DNA from: Streptomyces cavernicola
Lineage (GTDB): Bacteria > Actinomycetota > Actinomycetes > Streptomycetales > Streptomycetaceae
Assembly: GCF_029968035.1 (NCBI RefSeq)
Contig: NZ_JASCIQ010000026.1
Coordinates: forward strand, 1-64,000
DNA: 64,000 bases
Reading direction: 5' to 3'
Both the position numbers and the translations under genes were made by a program. Of this stretch, positions 48,425-57,921 are shown piece by piece. The stretch's first letter is position 1. Each line of letters starts with the position of its first letter. The notes below the pieces were generated by a model, which worked only from the letters and a program-made list of their open reading frames with translations, searched no databases and had not been told where the DNA came from.

Positions 48425-50086
48425 TCAGAAGCCGCGCGTACGCTTCGCCGACTTGCGGTCGCCGCCGGCCAGCTCCTCCCCGGCCGGCACCTTCAGGAAC
48501 AGCCGGGCCAGCTCGCCGCCCAGGTTCACGCCGATCGCGATGGCGAGCGCGAGTGCGGCCGCCTTGGACAGCTGTGTGAGGCCCGCGTTCAGTTCGTTCT
48601 GCGCGATGTTGAGCAGCCCGAAGTAGATCGAACTACCCGGCAGCAGCGGTCCGATGGCCGCCGTCACGTACGGCAGCGCCGAAGCGAACCGGTAGCGCGA
48701 GAGCAGCTGCCCGAAGAGGCCGACCAGACCGGCCCCGACCGCGGTGGCGGCCACCGGCGAAAGCCCGCCCGCGTTGGCCATCGCCCCGTAGATCACCCAG
48801 GCCACGCCGCCGTTGAGCGTCACGAGCAGCACCGTGGACCGCTCCTGCTGCAGCAGCACCGCGAACGCCATCGAAAGCGCCATCGCCGCCAGGATCTGGA
48901 TCAGCGGCCGGTTCACGGCGTGGATGGACGTCTCCGGGTTGAGCCCCGCGCTCAGGCGCACGCCCAGATACAGCACCGTGATCACGCCGATCACGATGCC
49001 GACGACGAGATAGCCGACCTCCAGAAGGCGGGCCGCCGCGGTGATGTAGTAGCCGGTGAGCCCGTCCTGCACGCCCGCGACCAGGGCCCGCCCCGGGATC
49101 AGCGCGAACAGGCCACCGGTGATCACCGCGGAGGCCCGTACGTCCGGCAGGTCCAGGAGGCTGATCGCGACGCCCACCGCGGCGGGCGGCATCGCGGCGG
49201 CGATGAACTGGTAGAACTCCGGCAGCCCGCGCCCCGCGCACAGCCACGCCAGCCGGTCGCCCAGCATCGCGCCGAGTGCCGCGGCGAAGAACACCACGAC
49301 CGTGCCGCCCACCAGCGTCGCCGCCGCCCCCGCGAGCAGCCCGGCCGCGGCGGTGAGCGCCCAGCCGGGGTACGGGTGCCGGTTCCTGCGGATCTCCGCC
49401 AGGCGCCGGTAGGCCTCCTCAAGGGAGACCTCGACGTCCTCGGAGCCGATGTCGTCGACGAGCCGGTACACGGCCGCGAGACGCGTGTAGTCGGTGCCGC
49501 GCCGCCGCACCGTACGCGAGGACGTCACCGGGTCGTCGACGAGAGACGGCTGGTACGAGATGGACAGCAGCGTGAACGTGACGGTCGGCTCGCAGCGGTC
49601 CAGGCCGTAGGCCCGGGTCACGGCGAACATCGCCGCCTCCACGTCCTCGGCCCCCTCACCGCCCGCGAGCAGCAGCTCCCCGATACGCAGCGTCAGGTCG
49701 AGCACGCGCGGGACCGCGGGGCCCGCCTCGTCCTCGTGCTTCTGCGTCGCCTCGGGCGCCGGCCGCTCGGCCACCGGGGTGCGCAGCATCGTGCGCATCC
49801 GGTCCTGCCAGGGCGCCTCCTTGGTCAGCTTGACCATGGGCACGCCCGAGGGCGGCGTGAACGTGTACGAGATCCGCGCCTCGTAGTTGGGCGGCGGCTT
49901 GAACGCCGACGTCTCCGTCTCCTCCGGGGCGGGCGGGATCCGCAGCCCCTCGGGGATGGTGAACTCGGAGGTCGGATGCTCCTCCTCCGGCACAGCGGGA
50001 GTCTCCACGCCACCGACAGGGGCGAACGCGCTGTGCGCCTCGTCCGACTGCGGTTTGCGGTCTTCCTCCTCCGCGGTGTCAGCCAC
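48425..50086 (-). CDS. Threonine/serine exporter (ThrE-like)
   Basis: 553 residues, ThrE family. The cytoplasmic N-terminal region (about 1-260) includes LLAGGEGAEDVEAAMFAVTRAYGLDRCEPTVTFTLLSIS and DYTRLAAVYRLVDDI, then two five-helix membrane bundles (about 270-545) with VGGTVVVFFAAALGAMLGDRLAW and GGLFALIPGRALVAGVQDG. Exports small amino acids in Corynebacterium; role in this organism is inferred. GTG 50086 (VADTAEEEDR) is preferred; an in-frame GTG three codons upstream (50095) is possible. The first 100 residues are disordered and Pro/Glu-rich. Confidence 0.88.
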   Translation of the reverse strand: MADTAEEEDRKPQSDEAHSAFAPVGGVETPAVPEEEHPTSEFTIPEGLRIPPAPEETETSAFKPPPNYEARISYTFTPPSGVPMVKLTKEAPWQDRMRTMLRTPVAERPAPEATQKHEDEAGPAVPRVLDLTLRIGELLLAGGEGAEDVEAAMFAVTRAYGLDRCEPTVTFTLLSISYQPSLVDDPVTSSRTVRRRGTDYTRLAAVYRLVDDIGSEDVEVSLEEAYRRLAEIRRNRHPYPGWALTAAAGLLAGAAATLVGGTVVVFFAAALGAMLGDRLAWLCAGRGLPEFYQFIAAAMPPAAVGVAISLLDLPDVRASAVITGGLFALIPGRALVAGVQDGLTGYYITAAARLLEVGYLVVGIVIGVITVLYLGVRLSAGLNPETSIHAVNRPLIQILAAMALSMAFAVLLQQERSTVLLVTLNGGVAWVIYGAMANAGGLSPVAATAVGAGLVGLFGQLLSRYRFASALPYVTAAIGPLLPGSSIYFGLLNIAQNELNAGLTQLSKAAALALAIAIGVNLGGELARLFLKVPAGEELAGGDRKSAKRTRGF

Positions 50087-50184
50087 CTTCCTCACCTTCT
50101 GTGTTGCCTGGGCCGACGAGTGTTGGCAGCCCTTGCGGCCCTCGTACGCACCTCCGATACGGCCAGTATGAGCATGGACACGCG

Positions 50185-50227
50185 AAGAGGCCGCGCGGAC
50201 CCCCACAAGGGGTGCGCGCGGCCTCTT
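50185..50227. terminator. Terminator of ppa
   Basis: Perfect 13-bp stem AAGAGGCCGCGCG (50185-50197) with CGCGCGGCCTCTT (50215-50227) and inner ACCCC/GGGGT pairing; lies 24 bases past the ppa stop. Confidence 0.8.
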
Positions 50228-50251
50228 TCGGCGGCTGTGCGGCGCTGGGGG

Positions 50252-50743
50252 TCAGTGACCGCCCTGCTCCTCGAAGCGCTTGTACGAGCGCTCGATCTCG
50301 GCCTCGGCGTCGGTCCGGCCGACCCAGTCGGCGCCCTCGACGGACTTGCCCGGCTCCAGGTCCTTGTAGACCTCGAAGAAGTGCTGGATCTCCAGGCGGT
50401 CGAACTCGGAGACGTGGTGGATGTCCCGCAGGTGCTCCACGCGCGGGTCGGAGGCCGGCACGCAGAGCAGCTTGTCGTCGCCGCCCGCCTCGTCCGTCAT
50501 CCGGAACATGCCGATGGCGCGGCACTTGATGAGGCAGCCCGGGAAGGTCGGCTCGTCCAGGATGACCAGGGCGTCCAGCGGGTCACCGTCCTCGCCGAGG
50601 GTGTTCTCGACGAAGCCGTAGTCGGCCGGGTAGCTGGTCGAGGTGAACAGGCGACGGTCCAGACGGATACGACCGGTCTCGTGGTCCACCTCGTACTTGT
50701 TCCGCGAACCCTTCGGAATCTCGATCGTGACGTCGAACTCCAC
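50252..50743 (-). CDS. ppa: Inorganic pyrophosphatase
   Basis: 163 residues, soluble family I enzyme that hydrolyses pyrophosphate and pulls biosynthetic reactions forward. FDVTIEIPKGSRNKYEVDHETGRI, TSYPADYGFVENTLGEDGDPLDALVIL (metal-binding Asp cluster) and KDLEPGKSVEGADW are family signatures. The GTG at 50743 follows GGAGGAGCATCCG and gives the standard actinobacterial length. Divergent from dacB; the gap holds a CCGCTG-CGAA-CAGCGG hairpin at 50802-50819. Confidence 0.97.
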   Translation of the reverse strand: MEFDVTIEIPKGSRNKYEVDHETGRIRLDRRLFTSTSYPADYGFVENTLGEDGDPLDALVILDEPTFPGCLIKCRAIGMFRMTDEAGGDDKLLCVPASDPRVEHLRDIHHVSEFDRLEIQHFFEVYKDLEPGKSVEGADWVGRTDAEAEIERSYKRFEEQGGH

Positions 50744-50941
50744 CGGATGCTCCTCCATGATCAACACAAACTATGGGCGATGCTGCGTCCTCCCGTGGGA
50801 CACCGCTGCGAACAGCGGTTACTCCGCGGGCACCAACTCCGGCCTTTTTATGTGGTCGGACCCACCGCGGTGCGATCCCGCGGCAAGACGCAGTGATTAA
50901 GTGTCCCTCACGCAGGTGTGTGATCGCGAAAGGGGCTGGTC

Positions 50942-52465
50942 GTGGTGCCTGAGCTCAAGGTGCGGCGGCTTTCCGCGCTGCGACGGCCACAGCGGCCCGT
51001 GAAGCTTCCGCCGCTTCCCGATCCGTCCGGACCCCCGCGGCTCCGGAAGCTCACGACCTGGCAGCTCACGGCGTGCGCGGCCACGGTCGGCCTCGCGATC
51101 TCGGCCGTGGCGGTGACCGCGGCCGGCCCTTGGGACTCCGGCCAGCGTACGGCCGAGCGGGCCCTGAGCAATGCCGCAGGCCGGGACGGTGGCGCAGATC
51201 ACGGCAACGGTGGTGAACCGAACGTCGCCCCGAGCGCCCCCGGCGTGCTCACCGGCCTCGGCGCTCCCGCGGGCGGCGCTCCCGCCCCCACCGGGCGCGC
51301 CCTCGCCGACGTGCTCGACCCCCTCCTCAAGGACCCCTCCCTCGGCGCCCGCCGCACCGCCTCCGTCGTCGACGCCGCCACCGGCGCCGAGGTGTACGGC
51401 TCCAAGGCCGGTGACGCCGTCACCCCCGCGTCGACCATCAAGATCGCCACCGCCGCCGCGGCGCTCTCGGCCCTCGGCCCGGACCACCGCATCGCCACCC
51501 GCACCGTCCTGAAGAAGGACCGCGTCACCCTCGTCGGCGGCGGCGACCCCACCCTCACCGCACGCAAGGGCAACCTGGGCAACGCCAGCCTGCACACCCT
51601 CGCCGACGCCACCGCCGCCGCCCTGCGCACCCGAGGCATCGACAAGATCAAGCTCTCGTACGACACCTCCGCGTACTCGGGGCCGGACCTGCACCCCATC
51701 GGCCCCAACGAGAACATCGCCCCCATCAGCCCCCTGATGGCCGACGAGGGCCGCCTCGACGACTCCACCAGCGGCCCGGCCCCGCGTACCGCCGAACCGG
51801 CGCGGGACGCCGCCCGCACCTTCGCCGACCTGCTGCGCGACCGGGACGTGGACGTCGAGGGCGAGCCGAAGTCGAAGAAGGCGGGCAAGGGCGCGGAGGA
51901 CATCGGAACCGTGCGCTCCGCGCCGCTCGCCGCACTCGTCGAGCGGATGCTGACGCACAGCGACAACGACATCGCCGAGCACCTCGCCCGGCAGACCGCC
52001 ATCGCCGCCGGCGAACCGGCGAGCTTCGACGGCGCCGCCAAGGCCGTCAAGAAGGAGCTGAAGAAGCTCGAACTCCCGCTGGACAAGGCGAAGTTCGCCG
52101 ACGGCAGCGGCCTCGACCGCGAGGACCGGGTGAGCGCGAAACTCCTCACCACCCTCCTCGCCCGCGCCTCCGACCCGGACCGCCCCGAGCTCCGCCCCGT
52201 CCTCACCGGCCTGCCCGTCGCCGGCTTCACCGGCACCCTGCGCAATCGTTACGCCGGAAGTGGCGCCAGTGCCCCGGGCACCGGCCTCGTCCGCGCCAAG
52301 ACGGGCACCCTGACCGGCGTGAACACCCTCGCGGGCACCGTCGTCGACGCGGACGGCCGCCTCCTCGTCTTCGCCTTCACCGCCTCCGGCACCGGCGACC
52401 CGAACGCCGCCCAGTCCACCCTCGACCGCCTCGCCTCGGCGATCGCCAACTGCGGCTGCCGCTGA
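50942..52465 (+). CDS. dacB: D-alanyl-D-alanine carboxypeptidase/endopeptidase (PBP4 type)
   Basis: 507 residues, class C low-molecular-mass penicillin-binding protein that trims or cleaves peptidoglycan crosslinks outside the cell. The serine site is PASTIKIAT (SxxK), then SDN in THSDNDIAEHL and KTG in RAKTGTLTGVNTL. A transmembrane helix at about 44-62 anchors it after a cytoplasmic basic/Pro-rich N-terminus. GTG 50942 has GAAAGGGG upstream. A 60-residue Ala/Gly/Pro spacer precedes the catalytic domain. Confidence 0.93.
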   Translation: MVPELKVRRLSALRRPQRPVKLPPLPDPSGPPRLRKLTTWQLTACAATVGLAISAVAVTAAGPWDSGQRTAERALSNAAGRDGGADHGNGGEPNVAPSAPGVLTGLGAPAGGAPAPTGRALADVLDPLLKDPSLGARRTASVVDAATGAEVYGSKAGDAVTPASTIKIATAAAALSALGPDHRIATRTVLKKDRVTLVGGGDPTLTARKGNLGNASLHTLADATAAALRTRGIDKIKLSYDTSAYSGPDLHPIGPNENIAPISPLMADEGRLDDSTSGPAPRTAEPARDAARTFADLLRDRDVDVEGEPKSKKAGKGAEDIGTVRSAPLAALVERMLTHSDNDIAEHLARQTAIAAGEPASFDGAAKAVKKELKKLELPLDKAKFADGSGLDREDRVSAKLLTTLLARASDPDRPELRPVLTGLPVAGFTGTLRNRYAGSGASAPGTGLVRAKTGTLTGVNTLAGTVVDADGRLLVFAFTASGTGDPNAAQSTLDRLASAIANCGCR

Positions 52466-52539
52466 CGCTCCCGGCGCGGAACCGTCCCGTGCCGTTCCGA
52501 GGCCCTTCATCCGTCGGTGCGAGCACGTACGGTTGACGC

Positions 52540-53673
52540 ATGACGAGCATCGGTGGTGCCGCATCTGCAGGGATGGTCGACTGGAATCTCGCGGTGGCGA
52601 CCGCGACCCGGCTCGTACGGCCGGGGCCCGAGGTCAGCCGGGACGAGGCCCGCGCCGTCGTCGGCGAGCTGCGCAGGCACGCCAAGTCCTCCGAGGAGCA
52701 CGTCCGTTCCTTCACACGGATGGCGACGGAGGCGGCGCACGACACCCCCGTCCTGGTCGTGGACCGGGCCGGCTGGGTGCGGGCCAACGTCGCCGGGTTC
52801 CGTGAGCTCCTCAAGCCGCTCCTCGACAAGATGCAGGACCGCCGCGGCGGCGGCCCCGGCAACGCGATGCTCGGCGCGGTCGGCGGCAAGGTCACCGGAG
52901 TGGAGCTCGGCATGCTCCTCTCCTTCCTCGCCTCGCGCGTGCTCGGCCAGTACGAGACCTTCGCCCCGCCCAGCCGCGACTTCCCCGCGGCGGCCGACGG
53001 CGGCGGCCGGCTGCTCCTGGTCGCGCCGAACATCGTCCACGTGGAGCGCGAACTCGACGTCGACCCGCACGACTTCAGGCTCTGGGTCTGCCTGCACGAG
53101 GAGACCCACCGCACGCAGTTCACCGCCGTGCCCTGGCTCCGCGACCACCTCGAGGGCGAGATCCAGACATTCCTCGGCGAGACCGAGGTCGACCCGATGA
53201 CCGTCCTGGAGCGGCTGCGCGAGGCCGCCTCGTCCCTCTCCGGCAACGGCCGCCCCGAGGAGGACGAGGAGGGCGGCCGCTCCCTCGTCGAGCTCGTCCA
53301 GACCCCCGCCCAGCGTGAGGTGCTCGGCCGCCTCACCGCCGTGATGTCCCTGCTCGAAGGGCACGCCGACTTCGTGATGGACGGCGTCGGGCCCGCCGTC
53401 GTCCCCTCCGTCACGGAGATCAGGGAGAAGTTCAAGGAGCGCCGGGCCAAGGGCGCCTCCCGCCTCGACCTCGCCCTGCGCAAGCTCCTCGGCCTGGACG
53501 CCAAACTGCGCCAGTACCGGGACGGCGAACGGTTCGTGCGCGCCGTCGTCGAACAGGTCGGCATGGACGGCTTCAATCGCGTCTGGACCTCGCCCAACAC
53601 CCTCCCCACCAAGGCGGAGATCGCCAAACCGGCGGACTGGGTCGCGAGGGTGCACCGTAAGGCAGAGTCGTGA
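52540..53673 (+). CDS. Zinc-dependent metalloprotease, DUF2342 family
   Basis: 377 residues. The zinc-site motif HEETHR lies in WVCLHEETHRTQFTAVPWLR, with MDGVGPAVVPS and the conserved N-terminal VDWNLAVATATRLVRPGPEVS. The family is actinobacterial and annotated as zinc-dependent metalloprotease or F420-biosynthesis-associated, without proven function. ATG 52540. It sits between dacB and tilS on the same strand; spacing of 74 and 213 bases suggests separate promoters. Confidence 0.9.
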   Translation: MTSIGGAASAGMVDWNLAVATATRLVRPGPEVSRDEARAVVGELRRHAKSSEEHVRSFTRMATEAAHDTPVLVVDRAGWVRANVAGFRELLKPLLDKMQDRRGGGPGNAMLGAVGGKVTGVELGMLLSFLASRVLGQYETFAPPSRDFPAAADGGGRLLLVAPNIVHVERELDVDPHDFRLWVCLHEETHRTQFTAVPWLRDHLEGEIQTFLGETEVDPMTVLERLREAASSLSGNGRPEEDEEGGRSLVELVQTPAQREVLGRLTAVMSLLEGHADFVMDGVGPAVVPSVTEIREKFKERRAKGASRLDLALRKLLGLDAKLRQYRDGERFVRAVVEQVGMDGFNRVWTSPNTLPTKAEIAKPADWVARVHRKAES

Positions 53674-53886
53674 CAGCCATGCCGCCCGTGGCAGAACTGT
53701 GCCCCCGCAATCACCCTTCCGAGGGACCGTGAGTCATGGATAGGCGTGCAATGCTCGGGTAGCCGCTCGGCTCTGTCACCATCGACGCACTCTGAGTGAC
53801 GACGTACAGGTCCGAACGCGGAGCGAACGATCCTCAAGTGACTCGATCCGAGACACACCCCCGAACTTCACGAAGGGAACCGGGCA

Positions 53887-54966
53887 ATGGGTCCCCACCC
53901 CGCGGTCGCGGCGATACGCCTGGCGGTCCGCCGCGTACTCCACGACGTACTCACCGACCTCGCCGCGCGCGATCTCGCCGCGCACTCCCACGCATCGAGC
54001 GGCGTCGCCGCCGCCCCTGCCGCCACCGCTGTCGAGCCGGGCCGCGCGCCCCTCGTCCTCGTCGCCTGCTCCGGCGGCGCCGACTCCATGGCCCTTGCCT
54101 CCGCCCTCGCCTTCGAGGCCCCGAAGCTCGGCATCCGCCCCGGCGGCGTCACCGTCGACCACGGCCTGCAGGACGGCTCCGATCTGCGCGCCGCCGAGGT
54201 CGTCGCCCGCATGACCGCCCTCAGCCTCGAACCCGTCGAGTCCGTCGCCGTCTCCGTCGGCCGCGAGGGCGGCCCCGAAGCCGCCGCCCGCGACGCCCGG
54301 TACGCAGCCCTGGACGCCGTCGCCGAACGCCACGGGGCCGACGCGATCCTCCTCGGCCACACCCGCGACGACCAGGCGGAGACCGTCCTGCTCGGCCTCG
54401 CCCGCGGCTCCGGCATCCGCTCCCTCTCCGGCATGGCCGCCGTCTCCGGCGGACCCGGCGCGAGCGGCCGCTACCGCCGCCCCTTCCTGCAGCTCGACCG
54501 CCAGACCGCCCGCAAGGCCTGCATGGTCCAGTCGCTGCCCGTCTGGGACGACCCGCACAACGCCGACCCGGCCTACACCCGCTCCCGGCTCCGCCACGAA
54601 GGCCTGCCCGCCCTGGAGAAGGCCCTCGGCAAAGGAGTCGTCGAGGCCCTCGCCCGCACCGCCCAGCTCTCCCGCGACGACGCCGACGCCCTGGACTCCT
54701 GGGCCGCCGAGGCCGAGTCCTCCGTACGCGACGAGTCCGGGCTGCTCGACTGCGCCAAGCTCTACGCCCTGCCGCCTGCCGTGCGCCGCCGCGTCCTGCG
54801 CCGCACCGCCGTCGCGGCGGGCTCACCTGCGGGCTCGCTGTTCGCCCGGCACATCGAAGAGGTCGACCGGCTGATCACCGGCTGGCGCGGTCAGGGAGCC
54901 ATCAACCTCCCCGGCCGAGTGGAGGCTCGACGGCAGGGTGGCAGACTTGTCATCCGGCAGGGCTGA
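53887..54966 (+). CDS. tilS: tRNA(Ile)-lysidine synthase
   Basis: 359 residues. The enzyme adds lysine to C34 of tRNA-Ile(CAU), making it read AUA. PP-loop CSGGADSMAL at 61-70, VTVDHGLQDGSD and LGHTRDDQAETVLLGLARGSG are the ATP and tRNA motifs; WDDPHNADPAYTRSRLRH is the lysine-site region. The C-terminal domain is short, as in actinobacteria. Start ATG 53887 follows GAAGGGAACC. The next gene, hpt, starts 22 bases after the stop, so they are probably one operon. Confidence 0.94.
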   Translation: MGPHPAVAAIRLAVRRVLHDVLTDLAARDLAAHSHASSGVAAAPAATAVEPGRAPLVLVACSGGADSMALASALAFEAPKLGIRPGGVTVDHGLQDGSDLRAAEVVARMTALSLEPVESVAVSVGREGGPEAAARDARYAALDAVAERHGADAILLGHTRDDQAETVLLGLARGSGIRSLSGMAAVSGGPGASGRYRRPFLQLDRQTARKACMVQSLPVWDDPHNADPAYTRSRLRHEGLPALEKALGKGVVEALARTAQLSRDDADALDSWAAEAESSVRDESGLLDCAKLYALPPAVRRRVLRRTAVAAGSPAGSLFARHIEEVDRLITGWRGQGAINLPGRVEARRQGGRLVIRQG

Positions 54967-54988
54967 CACACGGCGAACCGAAAGTGAT

Positions 54989-55549
54989 GTGCGGGTGGAC
55001 GCGAAAGACATGGGCACCGACCTCGAATCGGTGCTCATCACCAAGGAAGAGATCGACGCGAAGCTGGCCGAGCTGGCCGCCAAGGTCGACGCGGAGTACG
55101 CGGGCAAGGATCTGCTCATCGTCGGTGTCCTGAAGGGCGCCGTCATGGTGATGGCGGACCTGGCGCGCGCGCTGTCCACCCCGGTCACGATGGACTGGAT
55201 GGCGGTGTCCTCGTACGGCGCCGGGACCCAGTCCTCCGGCGTGGTGCGGATCCTCAAGGACCTCGACACCGACATCAAGGGCAAGCACGTCCTGATCGTC
55301 GAGGACATCATCGACTCCGGCCTGACGCTGTCCTGGCTGCTCTCCAACCTCGGCTCCCGCGAGCCCGCCTCCCTTGAGGTCTGCACGCTGCTTCGCAAGC
55401 CGGACGCCGCGAAGGTCGCGATCGACGTGAAGTGGGTCGGCTTCGACATCCCCAACGAGTTCGTCGTGGGGTACGGCCTGGACTACTCCGAGAAGTACCG
55501 CAACCTGCCGTTCGTCGGCACGCTCGCCCCGCACGTCTACGGCGGCTGA
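54989..55549 (+). CDS. hpt: Hypoxanthine phosphoribosyltransferase
   Basis: 186 residues, salvages hypoxanthine and guanine with PRPP. VGVLKGAVMVMADLARAL, the PRPP motif LIVEDIIDSGLTLSWL and KWVGFDIPNEFVVGYGLDYSEKYRNLPFVG identify it. The start GTG 54989 gives the conserved MRVDAKDMG; upstream in-frame starts are less likely. Follows tilS by 22 bases and precedes ftsH, a conserved order in actinobacteria. Confidence 0.96.
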   Translation: MRVDAKDMGTDLESVLITKEEIDAKLAELAAKVDAEYAGKDLLIVGVLKGAVMVMADLARALSTPVTMDWMAVSSYGAGTQSSGVVRILKDLDTDIKGKHVLIVEDIIDSGLTLSWLLSNLGSREPASLEVCTLLRKPDAAKVAIDVKWVGFDIPNEFVVGYGLDYSEKYRNLPFVGTLAPHVYGG

Positions 55550-55734
55550 GCCGGGCGGGAAGCCCCACGGGAACCCTCAGGGCGTTCCCGCCGTTGGAGC
55601 AGGGGAAGACGGGTTTGCCCGCCGTCCCCTGCGTCTCCGGGGACAATGCTGGGGTACCGTCCGAAGAACAGTCTTTTCAACGCCTTATCAAACTCACTAT
55701 GGCAGGAGGGACGGGGCGATTCCGCTCCGTATGG

Positions 55735-57780
55735 ATGGACGTGAAGCGATACTTCCGTGGGCCGGTCATGTGGATCGTGCTGGCCGTCCTCGCCGTGGTC
55801 GTGTTGATGCAGGTCGTCGGCTCGTCCGGCGGCTTCAAGACGGTGGACACCGCGCAGGTCATCAAGGCCATCGACGACAAGCAGGCGCAGACCGCCAAGC
55901 TCACCACCGGTGACGAACAGACCATCAAGGTCGAACTGAAGGGCGGCGCCGACAAGGACAAGTACGGCGGCAGCGCCAAGATCCAGGCGAGCTACATCGG
56001 CGACCAGGGCGCCCAGCTGGCCACCAAGCTGCAGCAGAACTACGAGAACGGCGACATCAAGGACGGTTACACCGTCTCGCCCTCCAAGCAGAACCCGTTC
56101 GTCGGGATCCTGCTCTCGTTGCTTCCCTTCGTCCTCATCGTCGTCGTCTTCCTGTTCCTGATGAACCAGATGCAGGGCGGCGGCTCCCGAGTCATGAACT
56201 TCGGGAAGTCCAAGGCCAAGCTGATCACCAAGGACACCCCCAAGACGACGTTCTCCGACGTCGCCGGCTCGGACGAGGCCGTCGAGGAGCTCCACGAGAT
56301 CAAGGAGTTCCTGCAGGAGCCGGCCAAGTTCCAGGCCGTCGGCGCCAAGATCCCCAAGGGCGTCCTGCTCTACGGCCCGCCCGGTACCGGTAAGACGCTG
56401 CTCGCGCGCGCCGTCGCCGGTGAGGCGGGCGTCCCGTTCTACTCGATCTCCGGCTCCGACTTCGTCGAGATGTTCGTCGGTGTCGGCGCCTCCCGTGTCC
56501 GTGACCTCTTCGAGCAGGCCAAGGCGAACGCCCCGGCGATCGTCTTCGTCGACGAGATCGACGCGGTCGGCCGCCACCGCGGCGCCGGCCTCGGCGGTGG
56601 TCACGACGAGCGCGAGCAGACCCTGAACCAGCTGCTCGTCGAGATGGACGGCTTCGACGTGAAGGGCGGCGTCATCCTGATCGCCGCCACGAACCGCCCG
56701 GACATCCTCGACCCGGCGCTGCTGCGCCCCGGCCGCTTCGACCGGCAGATCGCCGTCGACCGTCCGGACATGCAGGGCCGCCTGGAGATCCTCAAGGTGC
56801 ACCAGAAGGGCAAGCCGGTCGCCCCGGACGTCGACCTCTCGGCCGTCGCCCGCCGCACCCCCGGCTTCACGGGTGCCGATCTCTCCAACGTCCTCAACGA
56901 GGCCGCGCTTCTGACCGCTCGCAGCGACAAGAAGCTGATCGACAACCACTTCCTGGACGAGGCGATCGACCGTGTGGTCGCGGGCCCGCAGAAGCGGACC
57001 CGGATCATGTCGGACAAGGAGAAGAAGATCACCGCGTACCACGAGGGCGGTCATGCCCTGGTCGCGGCGGCTTCGCCGAACTCCGACCCGGTCCACAAGA
57101 TCACGATCCTCTCGCGAGGCCGTGCTCTGGGCTACACGATGGTCCTGCCCGACGAGGACAAGTACTCGACCACGCGCAACGAGATGCTCGACCAGCTCGC
57201 GTACATGCTGGGCGGGCGCGCGGCCGAGGAGCTCGTCTTCCACGACCCGACCACGGGCGCGGCGAACGACATCGAGAAGGCCACCGCCACGGCCCGAGCC
57301 ATGGTCACGCAGTACGGCATGACCGAGCGGCTCGGCGCCATCAAGTTCGGCGGCGACAACACCGAGCCGTTCCTCGGCCGTGAGATGGCGCACCAGCGGG
57401 ACTACTCGGAAGAGGTCGCCGCGCTGGTCGACGAAGAGGTCAAGAAGCTCATCGAGACCGCCCACAACGAAGCGTGGGAGATCCTCGTCGAGAATCGCGA
57501 CGTCCTCGACAACCTGGTGCTCCAGCTCCTGGAGCGGGAGACGCTCGGCAAGGAGGAGATCGCCGAGATCTTCGCGCCGATCGTGAAGCGCCCGGCCCGC
57601 CCGGCGTGGACCGGCTCCTCGCGGCGCACGCCGTCGACGAGGCCCCCGGTGCTCTCCCCGAAGGAGCTGTCGCTCACCAACGGCGCCAACGGCACCCCCG
57701 CGGTGACGGCGGCGACGGAGACGGCGACTCCGGCGGACCTGACGAAGGCGCCCGCCCCGGAGGAACGCCCGGAGAGCTGA
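55735..57780 (+). CDS. ftsH: ATP-dependent zinc metalloprotease FtsH
   Basis: 681 residues, membrane AAA+ protease that degrades membrane and cytoplasmic proteins. Two transmembrane helices (about 12-30 and 122-144) flank a periplasmic loop; Walker A GPPGTGKT at 214-221, Walker B IVFVDEID, the second region of homology ATNRPDILDPALLRPGRFD, and zinc motif HEGGH at 436-440. ATG 55735 (MDVKRYF) matches actinobacterial homologs; ATG 55699 would add 12 residues, and neither start has a strong ribosome binding site. The C-terminal 60 residues are Thr/Pro/Ala-rich. Confidence 0.95.
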   Translation: MDVKRYFRGPVMWIVLAVLAVVVLMQVVGSSGGFKTVDTAQVIKAIDDKQAQTAKLTTGDEQTIKVELKGGADKDKYGGSAKIQASYIGDQGAQLATKLQQNYENGDIKDGYTVSPSKQNPFVGILLSLLPFVLIVVVFLFLMNQMQGGGSRVMNFGKSKAKLITKDTPKTTFSDVAGSDEAVEELHEIKEFLQEPAKFQAVGAKIPKGVLLYGPPGTGKTLLARAVAGEAGVPFYSISGSDFVEMFVGVGASRVRDLFEQAKANAPAIVFVDEIDAVGRHRGAGLGGGHDEREQTLNQLLVEMDGFDVKGGVILIAATNRPDILDPALLRPGRFDRQIAVDRPDMQGRLEILKVHQKGKPVAPDVDLSAVARRTPGFTGADLSNVLNEAALLTARSDKKLIDNHFLDEAIDRVVAGPQKRTRIMSDKEKKITAYHEGGHALVAAASPNSDPVHKITILSRGRALGYTMVLPDEDKYSTTRNEMLDQLAYMLGGRAAEELVFHDPTTGAANDIEKATATARAMVTQYGMTERLGAIKFGGDNTEPFLGREMAHQRDYSEEVAALVDEEVKKLIETAHNEAWEILVENRDVLDNLVLQLLERETLGKEEIAEIFAPIVKRPARPAWTGSSRRTPSTRPPVLSPKELSLTNGANGTPAVTAATETATPADLTKAPAPEERPES

Positions 57781-57817
57781 TTTCCGGCTCCCGGCCCCGA
57801 CAGCGGGCCCGGAATGG

Positions 57818-57858
57818 ATGCCGCGCCCCCCTGGTTCTAGCCTTGGGGGGCGCGGCAT
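57818..57858 (+). terminator. ftsH terminator
   Basis: Perfect 14-bp stem ATGCCGCGCCCCCC (57818-57831) with GGGGGGCGCGGCAT (57845-57858), followed by TTTTG. folE begins 63 bases later, probably from its own promoter. Confidence 0.88.
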
Positions 57859-57921
57859 TTTGGTGTCCGCACACGGCAGTCGTGGAGGAACGCTGCCCGT
57901 CGTAACAGGAACGAGGCACAG

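Noticed and set aside
50802..50819. CCGCTG-CGAA-CAGCGG hairpin in the ppa/dacB gap as a riboswitch
   Set aside because: It is a single short stem without conserved riboswitch features; listed only in the ppa entry.
47813..50896. Frame of about 1027 codons on + covering the DedA tail, ThrE-like gene and ppa
   Set aside because: It crosses three real genes and two terminators in the wrong frame and is low-complexity.
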